NCBI GenBank assembly: GCA_031277235.1
Contig: JAITMT010000194.1
Location: 1 to 6,896, forward strand
Direction: 5' to 3'
DNA from: Tannerella sp.
GTDB lineage: Bacteria; Bacteroidota; Bacteroidia; Bacteroidales; Tannerellaceae
Length of the DNA: 6,896 bases
Below, one piece after another: positions 1-5,383 of this stretch (position 1 is its first letter; each line of letters starts with the position of its first letter). The position numbers and the translations under genes were made by a program. The notes under the pieces are model-generated. The model was not told the DNA's origin. It did not search any database and saw only the letters and a list, made by a program, of their open reading frames with translations.

Positions 1-119
1 CTCCAAAATGGATAATTGTCATAGAACCCGGCTTTCGAATGCACGTTACAGAATATACAGTCAATGGAAATACCGGAGAATGGAAGATGCGGAAATATGA
101 TGATTTCAGGATTGAATAA
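1..119 (+). CDS. C-terminal end of a putative immunity lipoprotein (first array member, 5' end outside window)
   Basis: The frame that begins at base 3 reads PKWIIVIEPGFRMHVTEY and then GNTGEWKMRKYDDFRIE before a double stop (TAATAA, 117-122). This lines up without gaps with the last 38 residues of the lipoprotein encoded at 317-1033 (PVW.III EPRF, VTEY, GNTG, KMR.Y). It is therefore the tail of another member of the same family, and the array extends to the left of the window. Nothing can be said of its N-terminus. The immunity role is inferred from its complete relatives and from the toxin-tail stub that follows directly in the same frame. Confidence 0.75.
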   Translation, partial: PKWIIVIEPGFRMHVTEYTVNGNTGEWKMRKYDDFRIE

Positions 120-122
120 TAA

Positions 123-305
123 CACACAAACTTTGCTGCGCTTTTGAGTCTGCTGCATACTTTTTGCGGATACGGGGTGAGTCACATCCGTTATACTTAC
201 GAAGACGGGAAGACGGACAATATCATGGATTACAGTCATGAAATAGGATTTAGTCCTCGAAGCCTGTATCACTGGCAATGGAGCGCGTTGAATAAATTCA
301 TTTAA
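123..305 (+). pseudogene. Toxin-tail stub 1: 3' remnant of a zincin metallopeptidase gene
   Basis: The frame has no usable start and opens directly after the stop of the preceding lipoprotein gene. It reads LLHTF, eight variable residues, RYTYEDGKTDNIMDYSH, a variable stretch, YHWQW, LNKFI and stop. The HTF and the spacing to RYTY match stub 3, where a decayed HExxHxxGLPHTF zinc site is still readable. Here the residues before LLHTF (TNFAALLS) no longer match that signature. IMDY fits the Met-turn that follows the zinc site in metzincin-like peptidases. I infer the end of a secreted metallopeptidase toxin domain left behind when the rest of the gene was lost. It ends 11 bases before the next lipoprotein gene. 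Confidence 0.6.
189..239 (+). repeat. 51-bp direct repeat, copy 1
   Basis: Encodes RYTYEDGKTDNIMDYSH inside toxin-tail stub 1. It differs from copy 2 at a single base (third position of the first codon). The flanking DNA on both sides is clearly more diverged. Confidence 0.85.
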
Positions 306-316
306 AAGTACCGGTT

Positions 317-1033
317 ATGAGAAAGACAATCATATTGATATTGCTAATCTCAACTATTAGCAGTTGTCAAAAAAAGAATCGGGAAGATACTGAATATAGT
401 AATTATAAAATTATAGAAACGATTATGGAACGGAATGATGAAAAGTTTGATTTTGAGGCAGCTAGAAAATACAGAAAAGAAAGTTACCCGCATGGAATAC
501 TAATAGGGGATACTATAAGAGTGATATTTACATCTGAGAGTGAGCCTGCTTATACAGATTATTTTTCTGCAATTAATTTTTATCAAATTGAAAAAAATTT
601 TTACGTGAACGGTGTGATTAAGAATAAAGCAAATTGGTTTGGCCATGTTCGTTTCGGCACCTATGAAGAATATGACGAAAGCGGAAACTGTATCAAAAAA
701 GTGAATGAAGACAAGAAATTCGGTGGAATCAGGCGCGAAGACATTATCCGTTATTTGGAAAAAGAAGGATGGTTTAACCATAAGACAGGAGAAAATAAAG
801 TAGCATACGAAAATCCGTTAAAGACGGATGGCACTTTCTATCGGGAAATTATAAGATATATAGATATTAATTTTATAGAAGCTAAATATGACAGGTACGG
901 TAAAGAGATAGAGCCTCCTGTATGGCATATCATAATAGAACCACGATTTGAACAAAATGTAACAGAGTATAAAATAGATGGAAATACGGGAAAAGGGAAA
1001 ATGCGGGAATATCATGTTCACCGTGAAATCTGA
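317..1033 (+). CDS. Putative immunity lipoprotein with YwqK/MORN-like core (complete, 238 aa)
   Basis: The protein starts with a lipoprotein signal: charged MRK, a hydrophobic run, then ISSC with Cys17 as the likely lipidated residue. The residues after Cys are QKKNR, with no acidic surface-export signal, so a periplasm-facing anchor is likely. Residues 93-132 (KNFYVNG.IK...FGTYEEYDESG...K.VNED) resemble the MORN/YwqK repeat often annotated as YwqK-family antitoxin. PLKTDGTFYRE (167-177) and PVWHIIIEP (201-209) are shared with the paralogue at 1162-1902. The flanking toxin-tail stubs suggest that it neutralises a metallopeptidase toxin in the periplasm; this is inference. No promoter is visible close by, so it may be expressed from upstream. 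The gene is AT-rich compared with the integrase and aqpZ. Confidence 0.8.
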   Translation: MRKTIILILLISTISSCQKKNREDTEYSNYKIIETIMERNDEKFDFEAARKYRKESYPHGILIGDTIRVIFTSESEPAYTDYFSAINFYQIEKNFYVNGVIKNKANWFGHVRFGTYEEYDESGNCIKKVNEDKKFGGIRREDIIRYLEKEGWFNHKTGENKVAYENPLKTDGTFYREIIRYIDINFIEAKYDRYGKEIEPPVWHIIIEPRFEQNVTEYKIDGNTGKGKMREYHVHREI

Positions 1034-1165
1034 TCTGACGCTCGCTATACTTACGAAGACGGGAAGACGGACAATATCATGGATTACAGTCATATTATCG
1101 GTGTTAAACAGCAAAGTTTCTTTCACTGGCAATGGGAAGCAATAAATACAAGGATAAAACAATGA
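1034..1165 (+). pseudogene. Toxin-tail stub 2: 3' remnant of a zincin metallopeptidase gene
   Basis: Directly after the TGA of the 238-aa lipoprotein gene, and in the same frame, the DNA reads SDARYTYEDGKTDNIMDYSH, then IIGVKQQSFFHWQWEAIN and RIKQ before TGA at 1163-1165. It is the shortest of the three stubs at its 5' end. The zinc-binding segment is absent and no start codon precedes the Met-turn ATG. Its stop overlaps the start of the next lipoprotein gene as ATGA (1162-1165), the usual arrangement of a toxin gene translationally coupled to its immunity gene. This supports the view that the following gene was once the partner of this toxin. Confidence 0.65.
1043..1093 (+). repeat. 51-bp direct repeat, copy 2
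   Basis: Matches copy 1 at 50 of 51 positions and encodes the same 17 residues around NIMDYSH. Confidence 0.85.
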
Positions 1166-1902
1166 AACAGCATATTTTATACATATTATTATTAACTCTC
1201 GTTGCTTCGTGCAGCAATGGAAAAAAAGAAACAAACATGAAAGAAACGTACAGCAATAAAGATTCAGTACAGGTCGAGAGATTCAATTATGAGGCAACCA
1301 AAGGAGGAACAGAAGGTGTTCTTTTCAAACAGGGAGAATGGCTTGTCGTTATTGAAGTTATTCCTAAATACCAGGAGGAATTTGCTCCGGCAAAAGATTT
1401 TTATATGATATCGAAAAACTTTTATGACAATGGATTCATAAAAGCAAGAGGAAAACGTTTAGGAGATTTACCCTATGGCATTTGGGAATATTTTGATGAA
1501 ACGGGACATCCTGTTAAAACAGTAGATGAAGACGCCAAGTTTGGGAAAGTACAGCCAGGTGATGTCGTAAAGTTTATGGAAAAACAGGGAATTTTCAACC
1601 GGGAAACGGGCGAGAGTATCTTTTTTGACAAACCTTTGCCGACGGACGGGACTTTCTACAGGGAAGTAGCTCTCAAATTGTTTATCGGCTTAGTAGGGAA
1701 AAAGGATATGCTGCCCAAAAATACAGAGGCAAAGAAAATGCGGGCACGATTGAAAATGGAAAAATACGATAATGAACAAAAATTTATTCCGGTTTGGTTT
1801 GTCACTTACATTATTGGGACAGAAGGAACTACCTATTTCATTGACGGAAATGACGTGAATAATTTTTATATTGAAAAATTTCCGTATCATGTCATAATAT
1901 AA
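1162..1902 (+). CDS. Putative immunity lipoprotein with YwqK/MORN-like core (complete, 246 aa)
   Basis: An ATG in the same frame exists at 1132, but it lies inside the toxin-tail stub. The ATG at 1162 gives a proper lipoprotein signal (MKQHILYILLLTLVASC, Cys17), so I choose it; it overlaps the stub's stop as ATGA. The core KNFYDNG.IK...YGIWEYFDETG...K.VDED (85-124) is a good MORN/YwqK-type repeat. FNRETGE, PLPTDGTFYRE (158-168) and PVW (210-212) are shared with the 238-aa paralogue. Compared with that paralogue it carries a Lys-rich insertion at about 172-200. Overall similarity is moderate, so the two probably protect against different toxin variants. The function is inferred from context. 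Confidence 0.8.
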   Translation: MKQHILYILLLTLVASCSNGKKETNMKETYSNKDSVQVERFNYEATKGGTEGVLFKQGEWLVVIEVIPKYQEEFAPAKDFYMISKNFYDNGFIKARGKRLGDLPYGIWEYFDETGHPVKTVDEDAKFGKVQPGDVVKFMEKQGIFNRETGESIFFDKPLPTDGTFYREVALKLFIGLVGKKDMLPKNTEAKKMRARLKMEKYDNEQKFIPVWFVTYIIGTEGTTYFIDGNDVNNFYIEKFPYHVII

Positions 1903-1921
1903 ATCAAGTTAATATCTGTTT

Positions 1922-2098
1922 GCAAAAGATTATGTAGCGATTCATGAATCGGGATATGCACTTTGATTGCCACATACTTTCAACGGAAATCTCGACCAAG
2001 GTGCCCGTTATACTTACAAAGACGGAAAGACAGACAATATCATGGATTAGAGCCATCATGTTGACGTTAACCGCCAAAGCTTTTTCCATTGGAAATAA
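1922..2098 (+). pseudogene. Toxin-tail stub 3: decayed zincin metallopeptidase with recognisable zinc site
   Basis: The frame reads AKDYVAIHESGYAL, stop (1964-1966), LPHTFNGNLDQGARYTY, KDGKTDNIMD, stop (2048-2050), SHHVDVNRQSFFHWK, stop. HESGYAL-stop-LPHTF is what remains of HExGHxLGLPHTF: the second zinc His is Tyr (cat to tat), and the conserved Gly codon reads TGA, consistent with GGA to TGA. The Tyr of the MDY Met-turn is TAG, and the final WQW has become W-K-stop. This is the most informative of the three stubs because it identifies the family as an HExxHxxGxxH zincin. No complete immunity gene follows it. Confidence 0.7.
2006..2056 (+). repeat. 51-bp direct repeat, copy 3
   Basis: Five differences from copy 1 over 51 bases. 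One of them turns the Tyr codon of the Met-turn into TAG. It is the most diverged copy, in keeping with the general decay of stub 3. Confidence 0.8.
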
Positions 2099-2146
2099 CG
2101 CCGTAAAATCAAACAAAACGGTACGAATATTTAGACTGATATCTGA

Positions 2147-2296
2147 TATTCAATAAAATATAAAACAAGAAAGAGTTCCTTGATATTTTATCCTCGCCGT
2201 TTCAGTCGCAGCAATGCGTTTGTTTTTTTGGGAATGCCGCCGGAAGAGATTACCTTTGTACCCAATATCAAAAGCTGGGAGCAAAGGAACATCTAA
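2147..2296 (+). pseudogene. Unidentified coding remnant in the convergent gap (2135-2355)
   Basis: Between the decayed stub 3 and the 3' end of the leftward RhuM-like gene lie 221 bases without an intact gene. One frame is open and has no start. It ends in SNAFVFLGMPPEEITFVPNI followed by KSWEQRNI and stop, which reads like a genuine protein C-terminus in codon choice and composition. I do not recognise the family. It might be the tail of an immunity gene replaced by the integrase module, or unrelated debris. No convincing intrinsic terminator is seen here for either converging strand. Confidence 0.25.
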
Positions 2297-2355
2297 AACG
2301 GTATTTCAACATTACGGTGGAACGTGGGGTGTGAAGAAGCCCGGCATTATTGGAA

Positions 2356-2769
2356 TTAATTCAACCGGTACCGGCTTTGCGCAGGCAGATATTTCCAGAC
2401 AATTTTTGCATCGGAAGTTTTCTTTTTCTTCAAATGTTTACGTAAAACCGAATGGATGAATTGGCGAAAAATCCTTGCTTCCAATGAATTTACCCGGTAA
2501 CTGACGAAGATTAATACTTCCAAATTGTAGAAAACCGTCTGTTTTTCAATCCCCTTATCAATGTATCTGTTGCAAACGGAGCACTCTCTTTCCCAAAGCA
2601 AATGTTCCCTGAATATGCTGCGTAAATGACCGTTTACTGTTTGCACAAAGCAGCCCAAAAACCGGGCTATCTCATTGGATGTAAGCCATAAACCGTTATT
2701 TATCAGTGTGGCTTCCACAACAGGCGCTTTGCCTTCTTCCATTTTGATTTGAATATTTCCTCTTTCCAT
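2356..2769 (-). CDS. RhuM-like small DNA-associated protein of an integrase module (137 aa)
   Basis: It starts MERGNIQIKMEEGKAPVVEA and continues with an HTH-like segment LTSNEIARFLGCFVQTVNGH (29-48), then RSIFREHLL, then YNLEVLIFVSYRVNS (81-95) and a basic KHLKKKK near the end. The order WL(S/T)..EIA.(L/F), (I/V)...L..IF, YNL(D/E)V(L/I)I.(V/L).YR(V/I).S is the signature of RhuM-like (virulence protein RhuM/DUF-type) proteins, which in Bacteroidetes often sit next to mobile-element integrases. The role is unknown; DNA binding is plausible from the HTH. It lies 13 bases downstream of the integrase stop on the same strand and was probably transcribed with it. It is shorter than full RhuM proteins, so it is either the compact integrase-linked form or an N-terminal version. 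Confidence 0.7.
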   Translation of the reverse strand: MERGNIQIKMEEGKAPVVEATLINNGLWLTSNEIARFLGCFVQTVNGHLRSIFREHLLWERECSVCNRYIDKGIEKQTVFYNLEVLIFVSYRVNSLEARIFRQFIHSVLRKHLKKKKTSDAKIVWKYLPAQSRYRLN

Positions 2770-2782
2770 AATTTTTTGTATT

Positions 2783-4306
2783 TTAAAAGTTTACTGCAAA
2801 TTGTGTTTCCATATTCATATCCACTTTCTCCAAAACGGCATTGCTTTCATTTTTTACCGTATCCAGAAAATAATCCATCAGCGATATGTAAAAATCGCGC
2901 AGACTACCCGGTTTGTTCTCCTTTTCCTTCATCTCTGACGCAAATACCTGTCTGTCAACAGATGACATTTTATTCCAGATTTTCTGAACAAGGTCTTTCC
3001 AGAACCCGTCCGTTTTTTTCCCTGCCGTAATTTTGAGTGCTTGAAGAATCTTTTCAATGCCTGTTTCCTCCCGACCGGAAATAAGTTGCAATTTTGTATC
3101 CCACTTCCTGACATTTCCGGCAAAGACATCCATTTCGTTGCCGATTTTGTTTTCCGTTACTTTGGAATATATCTGTGTCGTTTTGATATTGCCGTGTCCC
3201 AGCATTTTACTGACACTTTCGATGGATACGCCCCGTGTCAGCGCCAGCGTTGCGAAAGTGTGTCTTGCCAGATGTGAAGACATCCGCATGGCAATTCCGC
3301 ACTCTTTTGCCGTTTGTTTGAGAAACCTGTTATAGTTTTGGATTGGATAAACAGGCAATACCGTATTGCCGTCCATTTTTCCCCTGTACTTTTCAATAAT
3401 CATTTTCGGGATGTTCAGCAACGGGATTTTATACTCTATACCGGTTTTGCAGCGATTGCCTCTTATCCACGGTTTTCCCTCAAAAGAGGACTGTATATGG
3501 TCGTAACTCAGACTTTTTAAATCGCTGTAGGACAGTCCGGTAAATACACAGAAAATAAACAGGTCGCGGGTTATTTCCAGATGTTTCTTCCCAAATTGAA
3601 AGTCAATCAGCGTGTTAATTTCCCTTTGTGTCAGGAATCCCCGCGGCACTTCCTGCATGCGCAGTCTGTGTTCGCGAAACGGATTTTTCGTAATCCACTC
3701 CCGGTTAATCCCCACCCCGATAACATGCCGCAGTTTTTTGAGGATGGTAACAACCGTGTTTTCGGCGCGGTTTTTTTGCGTATAAAGGAACGCTTCAAAT
3801 TCACGGATAAACTGCGGACTGACGTCCCGGACGGGAATATCCTGTACGTTATACCTGTCCCGGAGAAAACCGGCTAAAAGCTCGCGAACACCGAGGTATC
3901 TGTCGTATGATACCTGGCAGATATTAATTCCGATCATTTTTTTGCGTTCCCGGTTGTGGCAGTCGAACAGTTCAAGTAAAGTCTGCGATTTCTGTTCGAC
4001 GCCCAGGAATACGTTTTTAATCTTTTCTGCGGAAACATAATTGTCCCGTTCCTGCAACTCGCGGTAAATCCTGAAAATCGCCGCTTTCGTACTGTCAACG
4101 AGAGAGTTAATTTTTCCGGCTTCCACCGTTCTTCCGCTTGCCTTGCCGGTTTTCACGTCCCATAGTTTGGGATTCGCGTCGCATTTCATGCCGAAACGCG
4201 CTTCACTGCCGTCAACGGTGATCCGGCAATAGAGCGGAACCGTTCCGTTGGTTTTCTGTTTGTCTCTTTTCAGAAAAAAGAGAACCTTGAATGTACTTCT
4301 TTTCAT
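2783..4306 (-). CDS. Tyrosine-type site-specific recombinase (Bacteroidetes integrase, CTnDOT IntDOT-like)
   Basis: The 507-aa protein has the three-part layout of Bacteroidetes integrases. An arm-binding domain spans about 1-100 (FKVLFFLKRDKQ..GTVPLYCRIT..G..ARF). A helical core-binding domain spans about 105-215. The catalytic domain spans about 225-385. Catalytic residues visible are Lys287, His345 and Arg348 (HLARHTFATLAL), His371 (MLGHGNIKTTQIY) and the nucleophile Tyr380. The position of the usual first Arg is Ser259 (FTGLSYSDL), as in IntDOT. About 125 residues follow the nucleophile, a long tail. It would integrate, excise or invert DNA between attachment sites. It is encoded with the RhuM-like gene and borders the immunity array. 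The start has a -7 box 25 bases upstream. The gene is intact and less AT-rich than the array. Confidence 0.9.
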   Translation of the reverse strand: MKRSTFKVLFFLKRDKQKTNGTVPLYCRITVDGSEARFGMKCDANPKLWDVKTGKASGRTVEAGKINSLVDSTKAAIFRIYRELQERDNYVSAEKIKNVFLGVEQKSQTLLELFDCHNRERKKMIGINICQVSYDRYLGVRELLAGFLRDRYNVQDIPVRDVSPQFIREFEAFLYTQKNRAENTVVTILKKLRHVIGVGINREWITKNPFREHRLRMQEVPRGFLTQREINTLIDFQFGKKHLEITRDLFIFCVFTGLSYSDLKSLSYDHIQSSFEGKPWIRGNRCKTGIEYKIPLLNIPKMIIEKYRGKMDGNTVLPVYPIQNYNRFLKQTAKECGIAMRMSSHLARHTFATLALTRGVSIESVSKMLGHGNIKTTQIYSKVTENKIGNEMDVFAGNVRKWDTKLQLISGREETGIEKILQALKITAGKKTDGFWKDLVQKIWNKMSSVDRQVFASEMKEKENKPGSLRDFYISLMDYFLDTVKNESNAVLEKVDMNMETQFAVNF

Positions 4307-4330
4307 AAATAACCCATTTTTTTAATGTTA

Positions 4331-4338
4331 CAAAATTA
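4331..4338 (-). promoter_or_regulatory. Candidate -7 box for the integrase gene
   Basis: On the minus strand this reads TAATTTTG, a full match to the Bacteroidetes TAnnTTTG -7 element, 24 bases upstream of the integrase ATG. No TTTG -33 box lies at the usual distance; the nearest is too close. Confidence 0.45.
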
Positions 4339-4372
4339 CTGTAAAAATTTCAAAATGAGTTTCATGCAACAT

Positions 4373-4563
4373 GGACAAATTGAGGCGGTTACGGGACAAT
4401 TTTAGACAATTTTTCCTCTTTTCCGTCCTGTTTTTTCAAGGGGTACGAATTGGGGTGCAAACCCTGTCCGAAAATGTCCTTTTCCTGTCTTTCCCTAAAG
4501 ACTGAGACAAAAGAAATATTCATTTATCTTGCTGTTACTGACTGTTTTGTCCATCCGTTGTCC
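4373..4563. other. Cluster of GGACAA boxes between integrase and DUF493 gene
   Basis: The 348-base gap from 4307 to 4654 holds no gene. GGACAA occurs at 4373 and 4394, with a related GACAATTT at 4405, and TTGTCC occurs at 4547-4552 and 4558-4563. The first three GACAA cores are 21 and 10 bases apart, about two and one helical turns, and the last two are inverted relative to them. Such phased, inverted short boxes would fit arm-type sites or an operator for the recombinase. This is only a pattern; no core site could be identified. Confidence 0.25.
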
Positions 4564-4595
4564 TGTTCTGTCTGCATTGCTGCATTTGGGGTATA

Positions 4596-4628
4596 AACTC
4601 TAACAGGGTTTTGAACCCTGTTAGAGTT
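4596..4628. repeat. Perfect 15-bp inverted repeat (hairpin), REP-like
   Basis: AACTCTAACAGGGTT and its exact reverse complement are separated by TTG. The hairpin ends 26 bases before the DUF493 start codon, so it would lie in that gene's leader or promoter. No gene runs into it from the left on the + strand and no T-run follows, so it is not a normal terminator. It may be an interspersed palindromic repeat of the kind common in Bacteroidales intergenic DNA, or a regulatory stem. Confidence 0.75.
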
Positions 4629-4654
4629 AAAACCAAAAGTTAAACAACCATAAA

Positions 4655-4966
4655 ATGAAAAAAATAGAAATAATAGCCTCCAAAGAGGTAAAAGCAAATG
4701 AATTTTACGCAAAATTCAAGACGGAACTGGAAAAATCGCAGGTATTGCCGGGCGATTACCTGTTAAAATTCATCCTTCCGACAGATTCGCGCAAGATAGC
4801 GCAGTTGAACCGGATTTTCGACGACCGCATCCTCACATTTTCCACCCGCGAAAGCAAGGGCGGCAAATACACGAGCGTAACGATACGGATATTCGCCCTG
4901 GACGCCGATACCGTCATCCATTATTACCGGGAAGCCGCTGCAATCGAAAGAATTATGATGTTGTAG
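4655..4966 (+). CDS. DUF493 (YbeD/UPF0250-like) family protein, 103 aa
   Basis: The family signature is clear: FYAKFKTELEKS (17-28), a strand reading YLLKFILPTD (35-44), KIAQLNRIFDD (47-57), then ESKGGKYTSVTIRI (66-79) and the closing helix VIHYYREAAAIERIMML (87-103). DUF493 proteins are small cytoplasmic alpha-beta proteins of the ACT-like/ferredoxin fold. The E. coli relative is YbeD, and the biochemical role is not established. This copy has about 14 extra N-terminal residues before the conserved block, starting MKKIEIIASKEV, and is otherwise full length. It stands alone: a hairpin precedes it and a long non-coding gap follows. The base composition resembles that of aqpZ and valS rather than the array. 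Confidence 0.8.
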   Translation: MKKIEIIASKEVKANEFYAKFKTELEKSQVLPGDYLLKFILPTDSRKIAQLNRIFDDRILTFSTRESKGGKYTSVTIRIFALDADTVIHYYREAAAIERIMML

Positions 4967-4990
4967 CGTTGGTTTTAACGATGGAATAAT

Positions 4991-5092
4991 GGGGAAAAAT
5001 TCCTCTTTCGGAACAGGAATGCCAAGTCCTATTTCCGCAACCTGATTTCACAAACTGAAAAACCTCAGTAGCAAGCAAGAAAGAAAGAAATT
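4991..5092 (-). ncRNA. Candidate small structured RNA (6S-like possibility), leftward
   Basis: A perfect TATATTTG -7 box (minus strand, 5104-5097) faces left into DNA without a convincing reading frame. The transcript could fold with a closing helix between 5092-5081 and 4998-5009 (AATTTCTTTCTT with GAAAGAGGAATT, mostly paired with some G-U and one mismatch). An apical stem at 5037-5009 has arms CGGAA..AGGA and TCCT.TTCCG around CTTGGCAT. The long 5' strand between them carries a small CTGA...TCAG stem. A long hairpin with an asymmetric open middle is reminiscent of 6S RNA. No clear T-run ends it. The assignment is tentative; conserved leader or chance structure are alternatives. Confidence 0.35.
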
Positions 5093-5096
5093 ATTG

Positions 5097-5104
5097 CAAA
5101 TATA
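5097..5104 (-). promoter_or_regulatory. Candidate -7 box facing left
   Basis: TATATTTG on the minus strand matches TAnnTTTG at every fixed position. No annotated leftward gene starts within the following 130 bases, which is the main reason to suspect an RNA gene. A -33 TTTG at the normal distance is not seen. Confidence 0.4.
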
Positions 5105-5245
5105 ACAAACTTCATTTTAACCAATCATTTTACAGCCAAAGCCAACACGATGAGGTATTCAGATCTATGTATGGTTACTCAATTGATGGCTACAGAGATT
5201 GTCTTGTTATTAAAATCAGGTAGAAATGAGGTTCGTTTTTCTCCG

Positions 5246-5269
5246 TTCATCCCTTTCTCCCTTTTCCCG
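5246..5269. repeat. Isolated copy of the 24-bp minisatellite unit
   Basis: TTCATCCCTTTCTCCC followed by TTTTCCCG is one unit of the array found at 5384-5503. It is followed by the start of a second unit (TTCATCC) before the hairpin segment interrupts it. This suggests that the array once extended further left. Confidence 0.7.
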
Positions 5270-5293
5270 TTCATCCAAACAAATCACCACCCC

Positions 5294-5322
5294 GTCCTTC
5301 GGACACCCCTCCAAAGGAGGGG
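5294..5322. repeat. Double hairpin (GTCC-TTC-GGAC and CCCCTCC-AAA-GGAGGGG)
   Basis: Two perfect stems of 4 and 7 bp stand one base apart, and AATTTTT follows the second. This could act as an intrinsic terminator on the + strand, but the nearest upstream gene ends about 330 bases away. The compact double stem inside repetitive DNA looks more like a mobile palindromic (REP-like) unit inserted into the minisatellite. Confidence 0.6.
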
Positions 5323-5355
5323 AATTTTTCAGATACTTTCCCATTGACGTTATAA

Positions 5356-5379
5356 TTTTCAAATTCTCAAATTTTCAAA
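5356..5379. repeat. 8-bp tandem repeat, three copies
   Basis: TTTTCAAA, TTCTCAAA and TTTTCAAA in tandem, directly before the 24-bp array. Low-complexity intergenic DNA. Confidence 0.7.
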
Positions 5380-5383
5380 TCCC

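Noticed and set aside
1132..1161. Upstream in-frame ATG extending the 246-aa lipoprotein by 10 residues
   Set aside because: It lies inside toxin stub 2 and would bury the lipoprotein signal behind MGSNKYKDKT. The ATG at 1162 gives a canonical signal peptide.
2364..2373. Palindrome CCGGTACCGG near the end of the RhuM-like gene
   Set aside because: It falls in the last codons of the gene, has no T-run and is short, so it is not a convincing terminator or att site.
3041..3877. Several + strand ORFs opposite the integrase gene
   Set aside because: Shadows of the intact 507-aa integrase on the other strand.
4989..5105. Small + strand frame MGKNSSFGTGMPSPISAT, stop, then FHKLKNLSSKQERKKLLQI
   Set aside because: Interrupted by a TGA and lacking promoter support. 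It overlaps the candidate antisense RNA, and its open character may be a by-product of that structure. It could be a decayed small gene, but I cannot support it.
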